50,964 nucleotides of DNA, taken from Planctomycetota bacterium (GTDB lineage Bacteria; Planctomycetota; Planctomycetia; Pirellulales; Pirellulaceae). Within the stretch, counting starts at the first letter, position 1. Each line of letters starts with the position of its first letter. A program made the translations under genes and the position numbers. The stretch covers positions 1 through 50,964 of the forward strand of contig JACNKX010000131.1 of the NCBI GenBank assembly GCA_014381825.1, written 5' to 3'. Below, piece after piece: positions 1 through 7,596 of the stretch. The notes under the pieces are model-generated. The model did not search any database and was not told the origin of the DNA. It saw nothing but the letters and a program-made list of their open reading frames with translations.

Positions 1-2
1 AC

Positions 3-686
3 GGCTGGAGCCTGAAGCACATGCACCGGCTGGTGCTGAACTCGCGAGCCTGGCGGCAGGCGTCCCGCCGTACGTCGGACCGCGCCGAAGAAATCGATCC
101 GGGCAACACGCTGCTCTGGCGACAGAACCTGAACCGACTCGAATCAGAGATCATCCGTGACGCCGTACTCGCCGTAAGCGGCCGTCTGAATCCAAAGGCA
201 TTCGGACCGCCGGTCTCAGTAACCAGTCCCGTCAGCGGCCTCTCGATGGTCGAACCTGGACCGAGCGGCAATGGACACAACCGCCGCAGCGTTTACATCT
301 TTGCCCGGCGAGTCTACCCGCTGAAGTTCATGGAGATCTTCGACTCGCCGATCATGGCGGTCAACTGCACGCGGCGCATGAACTCCACCACCGTGCTCCA
401 GTCGTTCGCACAGCTCAACAGCGACTTCGTCGTTCACGCGGCGAAGGACACAGGCGATCGACTCCTGAAAGCCGCCGGCACAAATAAGAGCAATTTCATC
501 ACGCTCGCCTGGCAAACCGTCGTCGGTCGACGGCCAACCGACGACGAACACCAGGCATGCGAACAATTCCTTGCCGAGCAGACCGCGACGTGGCGGCAAA
601 CGAATCCGGCAGAGGCCAGGCAACTCGCAATGGCCGATCTGTGCCACATGCTCCTGTGCACGAATGAGTTTATCCATGTCGAGTAG
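3..686 (+). CDS. DUF1553 (PSD1) domain protein, C-terminal part
   Basis: The reading frame is open from the window edge, so the N-terminus is missing. The visible residues match the C-terminal PSD1 domain of planctomycete DUF1553 proteins: a WRQNLNRLESEIIRDAVLAV helix, then the RRVYPLKFMEIFDSP segment, the RMNSTTVLQSFAQLNS block and a terminal MLLCTNEFIHVE. In this phylum such proteins are large and secreted, usually with an N-terminal cytochrome-c-like or DUF1549 part, and they sit directly upstream of a DUF1501 partner, as here. The biochemical role of the family is not established; involvement in polysaccharide or sulfated-glycan use is inferred from neighbourhoods. The stop codon overlaps the likely start of the DUF1501 gene, so the two are probably translationally coupled. 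Confidence 0.88.
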   Translation, partial: GWSLKHMHRLVLNSRAWRQASRRTSDRAEEIDPGNTLLWRQNLNRLESEIIRDAVLAVSGRLNPKAFGPPVSVTSPVSGLSMVEPGPSGNGHNRRSVYIFARRVYPLKFMEIFDSPIMAVNCTRRMNSTTVLQSFAQLNSDFVVHAAKDTGDRLLKAAGTNKSNFITLAWQTVVGRRPTDDEHQACEQFLAEQTATWRQTNPAEARQLAMADLCHMLLCTNEFIHVE

Positions 687-2202
687 AAGCAATTCCAAAA
701 CCTGTAGCGGAAGTCGTCAAGACTTTCGGCACTCGGCTAAAACCGAAACTCTTGACGAGTTCCGCTACGACCTACTGCCGGTCTCCCGCCGCACCGCATT
801 GACCTCGTGCGCGATGAGTCTGGGCGGACTCGCACTGCAGGGGCTGCTTCATGCTGAAGCGGTATCTCATGAGTCAACGCCATCGCAAAGAACGCGCTTC
901 GACATGAAGCCTCGCGAGGCTCATTTCCCGCCGAAGGCCAGGGCCGTTATCCAGCTCTTTCAAAACGGAGGTCCATCTCAAATGGACCTCTTCGATCCAA
1001 AACCGGAGTTGGCGCGGCAGGCCGGCAAGCCGCATCCGGGCGATGTCGAGACGTTTCAGCTTGGTAACAAGAACATCATCTTCCCGCCGCAGTTTGACAT
1101 TAAACCGCACGGCGACAACGGCATGAACTTCGGTTCTCCGCTGCCGCACATGGCTGGGCTGGCCGACCAATGGTGCATGATTCGTTCGATGTACACGGTG
1201 AATAATAATCACCCGTTCGCGATCAGCATGTTTCAATCGGGCAAGCCGTTCTTCGGCTATCCGGCGCTGGGGTCGTGGATCACGTACGGGCTCGGCAGCG
1301 AAAACCAGGACCTGCCTGGTTACATCGTTCTCCGCGATCCGGCGGGCTACAACACGTCGGGCAAAGCCGTCTGGTCGAGCGGCTGGATGCCGGCTCTGTA
1401 CCAGGGCACCGAATTCAACACGGGCGGCAACGTCGTGCACTATCTGCATCCGTCAAAAAAGCGGCCTGCCGGATCGCAGGAGAGATCGCTCGAATTGCTC
1501 AGTCGCCTAAACCGGAAGCACGCTGAAACGCATCCGGGCGAACTTGAACTCGACGCCCGCATCCAGAATTTCGAACTCGCCGCACGAATGCAGCTCGCCG
1601 CGGGCAACATCCTCGACGTGTCCGGCGAAACGCCTGCCACGCGCAAAATGTACGGACTCGAGAATCCAAACACTGCCGGCTACGGCATGCGGTGTCTGAT
1701 GGCGCGGCGACTGGTCGAAAGAGGAGTTCGTTATGTCCAGGTCTTCCCGCCGCTCAAACCGAGCTTTCAACCGTGGGACTCACACGGCAGCCTGAAATCC
1801 GGAATCTCAACGATCGCCAGTATGGTCGATCAACCATCAGCGGCATTGATTCGTGACCTGCGGCAACGCGGATTGCTGGACGAAGTGATCGTGATGTGGA
1901 CGGGCGAGTTTGGCCGCATCCCGATCACCGAAGGCGCCGACGGCCGCGACCATAACCGCAACGCCTTTACCACCCTGATGGCCGGCGGCGGCTTCAAACC
2001 GGGACACACCCACGGAGCCACCGATGATTTCGGCTACAAGTCAATTGAAGACCGGGTGAGCGTTCCCGATCTGCACGCCACGATTCTCCACCAGCTCGGT
2101 ATCGACCACACCAAACTGTCGTTCCTCCACAAAGGCCGACAGGAACGCCTGACCGATCCCGAGGTGACGGGCGCGAGCGTTGTGCATGCACTTCTTGGTT
2201 AG
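664..2202 (+). CDS. DUF1501 family protein, Tat-exported
   Basis: DUF1501 proteins are alkaline-phosphatase/sulfatase-fold relatives exported folded by the Tat pathway; their activity is unproven. The twin-arginine signal is visible as SRRTALTSCAMSLGGLAL. Further family landmarks are AVIQLFQNGGPSQMDLFDPK, LPGYIVLRDP, the MWTGEFGRIP motif and a C-terminal DLHATILHQLGIDHTKL. I chose ATG 664 (an in-frame ATG also lies at 676) because residues encoded further upstream look like read-through of the preceding gene in another frame. The Tat motif sits unusually far in, at about residue 44, because a 63-nt palindromic repeat occupies codons in between. The gene overlaps the DUF1553 partner by 23 nt. 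Confidence 0.85.
   Translation: MSLSMSSRSNSKTCSGSRQDFRHSAKTETLDEFRYDLLPVSRRTALTSCAMSLGGLALQGLLHAEAVSHESTPSQRTRFDMKPREAHFPPKARAVIQLFQNGGPSQMDLFDPKPELARQAGKPHPGDVETFQLGNKNIIFPPQFDIKPHGDNGMNFGSPLPHMAGLADQWCMIRSMYTVNNNHPFAISMFQSGKPFFGYPALGSWITYGLGSENQDLPGYIVLRDPAGYNTSGKAVWSSGWMPALYQGTEFNTGGNVVHYLHPSKKRPAGSQERSLELLSRLNRKHAETHPGELELDARIQNFELAARMQLAAGNILDVSGETPATRKMYGLENPNTAGYGMRCLMARRLVERGVRYVQVFPPLKPSFQPWDSHGSLKSGISTIASMVDQPSAALIRDLRQRGLLDEVIVMWTGEFGRIPITEGADGRDHNRNAFTTLMAGGGFKPGHTHGATDDFGYKSIEDRVSVPDLHATILHQLGIDHTKLSFLHKGRQERLTDPEVTGASVVHALLG
705..767. repeat. 63-nt palindromic repeat inside the start of the DUF1501 gene
   Basis: Two 25-nt arms, 705-729 and 743-767, are inverted complements at 23 of 25 positions and flank a 13-nt loop. 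Both arms begin with TAGCGGAA on their own strand. The element lies wholly within coding sequence, between the chosen start and the twin-arginine motif, and adds about 21 codons. It has the shape of a dispersed REP- or MITE-type element; no second copy was noticed in this window. Its multicopy nature is inferred. Confidence 0.8.
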
Positions 2203-2358
2203 AGCAGTGTTGATCAATGCCTCCCAAATCCATCACAAGGATCCGCTGGAGGGCGCCGCCTTGTGACAACGGAGTTGCAGGTTTGGCTGCGCACAGAGCA
2301 CTCATCGTGCGTTACGATGTTGGATTCAAACCCTACGACATGTGAGCTGAATTGAACG

Positions 2359-3567
2359 ATGCCAGTTGCCGTGGAACCGCTTTCTATCAACATTTCCCAG
2401 GAAATTCTGGACGATCTCCGCGACCGACTGCGCCGCACGCGGTGGCCGGGCGAGGTACCAGGGAGCGGCTGGAATCGTGGCGTCGATCTCAATTACATGA
2501 AAGAACTCGTGGAGTACTGGCTGGACGAGTACGACTGGCGCGAGCAGGAGGCCAGACTCAACGAACTGCCGCACTTCAGAGCCGATATTGACGGTTTGGG
2601 TGTGCACTTTATTCACGTCAAGGGAAACGGCCCGGATCCGCTGCCGCTGTTCATGATGCACGGCTACCCATGGTCGTTTGTGCTGCTGTTGAGAATTCTG
2701 CCGATGCTGACTGACCCGGCGGCGCATGGCGGTAACCCGGAAGATGCGTTTTCGGTTGTCATTCCGTCGATCATCGGCTTTGGGCTCTCCGACTATCCGG
2801 CCGAGGAAGGGTTCGGCTTTCAACATCATCCGGCGCGTTACGACCGGCTGATGACCGAGGGACTCGGGTACAGCCGCTACGGCATTGAAGGTGGCGACTG
2901 GGGCGGGTTTCTGACGGCGCCGTGGGGATACCATCATCCCGACAACCTGATCGGCATTCACCTGAACTGTCTGTTTCCTCGCCTGGGTGATGAACGCGAG
3001 CCGGAAGACAAAGACCCGGATATCCTGCGCGGGTTGGGCATGAAGTGGGCACCGGTCAAGCCGAAAGACCCCGACATGCTGCGCTACTGGAAGAACGTTG
3101 AAAAGTACTGGATTGACGAAGGCGCTTACTGCCATCAACAGATGACCCGACCGCAGACGCTGGCTGTGGGTATGGCCGATTCTCCTGTCGGTCTGGCTGC
3201 CTGGATCATCGAGAAATGGCGGGCGTGGAGCGGCTGGTATGACGACTTCGAGAAACTCTTTTCCCGGGACATGTTGATCACCAACGTGATGCTGTACTGG
3301 GTAACGAATTCGTTCTGGTCAGCCATTCGACTCTACAGCGAGTCGTACTATCACCCGTGGGAGTTGCCGGTCGGTGCACGGATCGAAGTGCCGGCGGCGG
3401 TGGCCGCCTATCCGCACGAACTGGCTCCGATCGTGCGCAAGCGAGCTGAGCGGTATTACAACGTAGTCCATTACAATGACTATCCCGAAGGCGGACATTT
3501 CGCCGTTCACGAACGAGCCGATGAAATGGCCGCGGATCTGCGTGAGTTCTTTCGGCCTCTGCGTTAG
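2359..3567 (+). CDS. Epoxide hydrolase-like alpha/beta hydrolase
   Basis: This 402-residue protein matches the microsomal/juvenile-hormone type epoxide hydrolases, which have an N-terminal EHN lid domain followed by an alpha/beta-hydrolase fold. The lid runs from about residue 5 to 110 (DLRDRLRRTRWP is typical). The oxyanion-hole motif HGYP is at 101-104, the nucleophilic Asp is D180 in GGDWGG, and the charge-relay His is H380 in EGGHFAVHE. Length and motif order fit an intact enzyme. There is no signal peptide, so it is probably cytoplasmic. The substrate is unknown. It stands alone between a DUF1501 gene and a convergent sialidase-like gene, with no sign of an operon. A haloalkane dehalogenase is less likely because of the EHN domain. 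Confidence 0.87.
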   Translation: MPVAVEPLSINISQEILDDLRDRLRRTRWPGEVPGSGWNRGVDLNYMKELVEYWLDEYDWREQEARLNELPHFRADIDGLGVHFIHVKGNGPDPLPLFMMHGYPWSFVLLLRILPMLTDPAAHGGNPEDAFSVVIPSIIGFGLSDYPAEEGFGFQHHPARYDRLMTEGLGYSRYGIEGGDWGGFLTAPWGYHHPDNLIGIHLNCLFPRLGDEREPEDKDPDILRGLGMKWAPVKPKDPDMLRYWKNVEKYWIDEGAYCHQQMTRPQTLAVGMADSPVGLAAWIIEKWRAWSGWYDDFEKLFSRDMLITNVMLYWVTNSFWSAIRLYSESYYHPWELPVGARIEVPAAVAAYPHELAPIVRKRAERYYNVVHYNDYPEGGHFAVHERADEMAADLREFFRPLR

Positions 3568-3801
3568 CCCTTAAACCCGCGACCCCATGAGCCCGTTCAC
3601 ATGAAGGAAAACGCAGCTCTGTTGATGTCGACAGCCGTGGCCGACGGCGATCGTTTTCGCGACCCGGCCAGTTTCGACGGTCTTTCACCGTTAGTCCATC
3701 CAGACGTCGTCGTGCGTCGTAGCGTGCTTGTTAGATAGGAGGGTGTCCAAGGCGCCAACGGACTCCCCGCTTTCGAAGACCTGAGCAACGCCTATTTCAG
3801 G

Positions 3802-5148
3802 TTATCGAGTGCCCGTTGGACCGACGCTGTTGTTCCAGCACGTGGCGTCGAAGTCCGGTTTGAGATCCAGCGCCAATGATCGGAAATCTTTAACGCGATG
3901 CAACGTGATCATGTTCGAGTCATGGTTGTTATAGGGGAGTTTCGCTTTGCCTGAGGCGATACCGGAATTCCATGTGTAGTCGCGATACTGATGGGCCGCG
4001 CCAATGCTGCTGCGTGACAGAACCAGCAAGTCGTCGCCAACGATAACCGGAGACGCGTAATGAAACGATTCGAGAGGATTCCTGCTCATCGCGACACAAC
4101 CTGCCTGAAACCAGTTGAGCCCGTCGATGCTGTAGCTGAGCATCAGGATCCGGCGCATGTTTCCTGGCGTCCCGGAGAATCCGCGGTCGGCGAGCGGTTC
4201 GGGCGGCTGATACGGATCGGGTACCATGGTGCTGCACGTCCAGAACAGGCCAGACTTTTCGTCATAGAGAATCTTGAACTTATTCTGCCCGCCCGGCATG
4301 GGATAGAACTGAACGAATCGGTACTTCATGGTTTGGCCATCGTCATCCAGTTTGCACACCGACGTCAGGCCGGCCGTCAGTTGCACGTCGATGCGGGTTC
4401 TCAGCAGAACGTATAACTCGCCGCGAATCTCGACGACGTTGCCTTCCAGAAACCAGTTGCCTCCCGAGTCGCGGCCGTCCTTCTTTGTCGCCGCCCGGCG
4501 CGACAGCGATGGCGTATCACGAGGTGGCTCGACCTTGTTTGACATTCGCCACGCCGCCGGATCGAGCAGGTCGTTCGACAGATCGCCCGCCACCACCAGC
4601 GACGCCGAACCTCGATCCATGTCTTCAAAGGCTCGATAGACGAACCCGTCCTTCACGTGGACCGGCGTGGCCGAACCGTGGTACCGCGAGTCATCAAACA
4701 ACGTCACCGGCTTCGACCATGTCCTGCCGTCATCAGGCGAACGAATAATGCGGATGTCGCGCTGATGTGGATCGTTGCCGATCATGTGCAGCGCGTCCTT
4801 TACATAGAACAACGATCCCCACGTGATGCCGTTGGTCGAGATCTGCTGCCAGGTCCGGCCCCCATCGTCACTGGCTTTGATCTTGCAGTGATTGGGATAG
4901 TCAATCCCGCCCTCATCACCGGAATTGGGTCGCTTGAGCCACAATTCCATCGACGCAATCAACCGCCCCGACGGTAACTGCAGAATGTCCGGAGTCCCGA
5001 CACAGACCGCCTTCGCCGGGTCTTTCAAATCGCGAACCTTGTGAACGACAATATACTCCTGCGCCAGCGGTTCAGCCCCATGAACCGCGAGCGAAAACAA
5101 CAGAACTACAGCGGCCAGCGATGGAATGTGCTGTCTTATCATCTTCAT
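3802..5148 (-). CDS. Secreted sialidase-superfamily (BNR) beta-propeller protein
   Basis: The protein starts MKMIRQHIPSLAAVVLLFSL, a Sec signal peptide, preceded by AGGA seven bases upstream; this is why I place the start at 5148 rather than 39 nt further out. Asp-box signatures of the sialidase propeller are visible: SDDGGRTWQQ and SPDDGRTW, with a degenerate YSIDGLNW. Such propellers occur in exo-sialidases and in glycosidases of other specificities, so the substrate is not predicted. It is transcribed towards the epoxide hydrolase gene and lies 72 nt downstream of the end of another minus-strand propeller gene, so the two may form an operon. At 448 residues it is of normal length and has no obvious defect. 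Confidence 0.8.
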   Translation of the reverse strand: MKMIRQHIPSLAAVVLLFSLAVHGAEPLAQEYIVVHKVRDLKDPAKAVCVGTPDILQLPSGRLIASMELWLKRPNSGDEGGIDYPNHCKIKASDDGGRTWQQISTNGITWGSLFYVKDALHMIGNDPHQRDIRIIRSPDDGRTWSKPVTLFDDSRYHGSATPVHVKDGFVYRAFEDMDRGSASLVVAGDLSNDLLDPAAWRMSNKVEPPRDTPSLSRRAATKKDGRDSGGNWFLEGNVVEIRGELYVLLRTRIDVQLTAGLTSVCKLDDDGQTMKYRFVQFYPMPGGQNKFKILYDEKSGLFWTCSTMVPDPYQPPEPLADRGFSGTPGNMRRILMLSYSIDGLNWFQAGCVAMSRNPLESFHYASPVIVGDDLLVLSRSSIGAAHQYRDYTWNSGIASGKAKLPYNNHDSNMITLHRVKDFRSLALDLKPDFDATCWNNSVGPTGTR

Positions 5149-5259
5149 GAGATATCCTTGGAACGCCCCGAGTACCAGGCGAGACAATGCGGCGTGTCAC
5201 TTGACCATAACGATAATCGTTCGCAAGATCGCACGAAAGCATCTCCAAACAGAATCGCT

Positions 5260-6768
5260 TTACCGGTTTGGCTGCTGAGTCGTGAATCGAAATGAGTAAA
5301 TGTCCGAGTCTTTCATCACAAGTCGCAGCCGTATCGGTTGTCCCGCGAGGCTGCTGACGTCGCTGTTGTTTTTCCAGCGAATGATGCCGCTCAGGCTGTC
5401 TCCGGTGAGTGTCACACAGTCGGACAAAGCGAATCCGGGCAGTGGCTGCCCTGCTGCGTTTTGAATCTCGACGCTCATGCCGCTCGTCGCGGTTGTCACG
5501 GCGTTGATGACCAGGCGGTTGCCATCGAACTTCAGAGGTCTGGTAGTAAACGAACCGCCTTTCGGGCCAGCGCTGATGGAAATGAAGCCGTCGCGACGGA
5601 TGGTAGCGACACCAATGCCGCCTTTGGGGCCGCTGAGATTCGGGCACCACTGACCAGCATGAGTTCGGGCGAGACCGACGTAGTAGAGCCAGTGGCGATC
5701 GTTCCAAGTGACGATGCTCGGAGCGGGCTGGATCCAGCGGCAGTCGAACCGGCCGGGCTCGCCGCGAGGAATCAGTGGCCGATCGTCGTAGACCCATCGA
5801 AGATTCCACGGCTGGTCGCCGCGCGTTGTTGCCAGACGGGCGTTCATCGTTTCCTCGTCTCCCGTTTCGAGAGTCCAGATCAGGGCGAACTGAACGCCTG
5901 CGTGAATCCAGCCATTCACGCTGTAAAGCTGCCGCCTGCGATGATAGTCGTGGTCTCCTCTTTCCCATCCCAGACACCACTGGCGAACTGTGCGCCAACT
6001 GTTTGGGTCGGCGAGGTTGGCGTCGGCGGCCGCGACCATGTCGCGCGTGCCGCGAACTTCACCGGTGCGGCTTGTACCGTAATCCGTTCGGGTATAGAGC
6101 CGATAAACCCTCGCGAACGGATCCCACAACACTTGGCTGATGGTGTCGGACGCTCGACCGGTGATCGCAGCTCCCTGGCGGTACGGTGTCCATCGCAAGC
6201 CATCAGGCGAACTGGCAAATGCGGTGTCGATACGAACGGAGTTGATGGCCGACTTGTAACGGCGCTGCGGATCGTTCTCATTCGGATCAACGAACGGAGT
6301 AAACGCCTGGGGCTGTCCGATGACGTAGATATTGTTGTCGCGACTGCCCTTGTATTCGACCAACTTCAGCGACGGCTTCTTCCACGTCAAACCGTCGTCC
6401 GACTCGGCGAAACACCAGACGCCGCCCCGCGGTCCGCTGCCCCCGCCGCGATACCACAGCCTGAATCTCCCATTCTCACGCAGCACGGTTCCGAGGATCG
6501 GCGTGCCCACTTCCTCCCAGGGCTGATCCAGCAGCAGAACAGGCTGACCGTCGTTCTCTTTCCGAGGTTGGTGCAACCTGTGTCGGACGCCGTCTCTCGA
6601 CTCGATGACAAAGTCATCGCACAAGAGCTGAGTTTGCGAACCGATGTCGAGAGCGGCTTCGCGTTCCGCCGACAATGCGCGCGTTACGTCGCTACCCGTG
6701 CACAGCCCGGAAAGTCCCCACGCCGTCATCGATCTAAGCCAGTCGCGCCGCGACGAGCCGATGTTCAT
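5260..6768 (-). CDS. Tat-exported five-bladed propeller glycosidase-like protein
   Basis: ATG 6768 places SSRRDWLRSMTAWGLSGLC at the N-terminus, a twin-arginine signal; an upstream in-frame ATG at 6831 would add 21 residues and is less convincing. The body resembles glycoside hydrolase family 32/43-like five-bladed propellers common in planctomycetes: RFRLWYRG, CFAESDDGLTWKKPSLKL, EYKGSRDNNIYV, and CRWIQPAP. The last 90 residues (from about TTRPLKFDGN to YSFRFT) form a beta-sandwich module also seen in four other proteins of this window. The protein is probably periplasmic or surface-located and acts on sugar polymers, but no catalytic residue can be assigned safely by eye. The gene is divergent from the secreted protein gene at 6997 across a 228-nt gap. 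Confidence 0.75.
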   Translation of the reverse strand: MNIGSSRRDWLRSMTAWGLSGLCTGSDVTRALSAEREAALDIGSQTQLLCDDFVIESRDGVRHRLHQPRKENDGQPVLLLDQPWEEVGTPILGTVLRENGRFRLWYRGGGSGPRGGVWCFAESDDGLTWKKPSLKLVEYKGSRDNNIYVIGQPQAFTPFVDPNENDPQRRYKSAINSVRIDTAFASSPDGLRWTPYRQGAAITGRASDTISQVLWDPFARVYRLYTRTDYGTSRTGEVRGTRDMVAAADANLADPNSWRTVRQWCLGWERGDHDYHRRRQLYSVNGWIHAGVQFALIWTLETGDEETMNARLATTRGDQPWNLRWVYDDRPLIPRGEPGRFDCRWIQPAPSIVTWNDRHWLYYVGLARTHAGQWCPNLSGPKGGIGVATIRRDGFISISAGPKGGSFTTRPLKFDGNRLVINAVTTATSGMSVEIQNAAGQPLPGFALSDCVTLTGDSLSGIIRWKNNSDVSSLAGQPIRLRLVMKDSDIYSFRFTTQQPNR

Positions 6769-6996
6769 TTCAAGGCACCTCCCAGCCGGCTCATTCGGCG
6801 CGACAGCGGGAATGAATAGCTTGTGTGTCATGGAATTCGTGTGATGGACGAGTCCTCGATGAAACGACGTCGTTTTTCCCCCATCCAATGTAAGTTGAGC
6901 AGGCGCCGGGTTAAAGTAAGTCACACGACGGCTTGCTCGTCCGGAACATTTCGGTCCGGCTTGCATGCGATTGAAGAAGAAGATGGAGGAGCAACA

Positions 6997-7596
6997 ATGA
7001 GAACGTGGATATCGTCTTGTGTTTTCGCTTTCGGTCTGTTCTGCATGATCGGCGCGGCACCCAATAGACATCAACAAGCGCCTCTCCAACTGGATCTTGC
7101 GAAGCCGGGTGATGCGCTGATCATTACATTGAACGGCAATCACGTTGGCGGTTTGCGTGTCGACAGCGAGGGACGGCTGGGCATTTACGGACCGAATCGG
7201 ACTTCCACGGCCATCACGATCGACGGACTGGACCGTGTCCAGATCGATCCGGAACCGGTCGCAGCGCCGCCCGTCCGGCTCACTGTCGCCGATGATGTCT
7301 GGATGACCGGTGTTCTGCGAGTGGGGCGAGCCGATGCTTTTGGCAATGCTCCTTTCGACCCAAACGGAGCCATTCAAGTCGGTCGAAATCTCCCCCAGGC
7401 TCAGCCCATGTCGGTCTTCCGCGCATTCGGTCAGGGCAGGGAACGATTTCGTTTTGGAATCTCCGAGGACGGTCACGGCTTCTGGAGCAACGGACCACGC
7501 GACACTCCACTGGTCACATTCCGAGGCCTGTCGGAAGACAAGACCACGTCTGCTCGGATCGACTTGCATGCGGCCGTTAAGGAAAGTCTCTACTGA
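6997..7596 (+). CDS. Small secreted protein of unknown function
   Basis: The chosen ATG follows a good ribosome-binding site (GGAGGA) and begins a clear signal peptide, MRTWISSCVFAFGLFCMIGA. The mature part of about 175 residues is rich in short beta-type segments (ALIITLNGNHVGGLRVDSEG, then GRLGIYG) and may be a phage-tail or lectin-like beta structure, but I do not recognise the family. The stop TGA overlaps the ATG of the ceramidase-like gene by one base, so the two are almost certainly co-translated and could act together outside the cytoplasm. Confidence 0.65.
   Translation: MRTWISSCVFAFGLFCMIGAAPNRHQQAPLQLDLAKPGDALIITLNGNHVGGLRVDSEGRLGIYGPNRTSTAITIDGLDRVQIDPEPVAAPPVRLTVADDVWMTGVLRVGRADAFGNAPFDPNGAIQVGRNLPQAQPMSVFRAFGQGRERFRFGISEDGHGFWSNGPRDTPLVTFRGLSEDKTTSARIDLHAAVKESLY

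Noticed and set aside
2326-3138. 270-codon minus-strand frame opposite the epoxide hydrolase gene
   Set aside because: The opposite strand encodes a complete enzyme with catalytic triad; the reverse frame has no recognisable feature.
3568-3801. 45-codon plus-strand frame at 3601-3738 as a gene
   Set aside because: No ribosome-binding site, no family likeness, and it lies between converging genes; it may be a relic but cannot be supported.
5338-6819. 493-codon plus-strand frame opposite the propeller gene
   Set aside because: It is antisense to a convincing exported protein gene, has no motifs and biased arginine/alanine composition as expected of a shadow frame.
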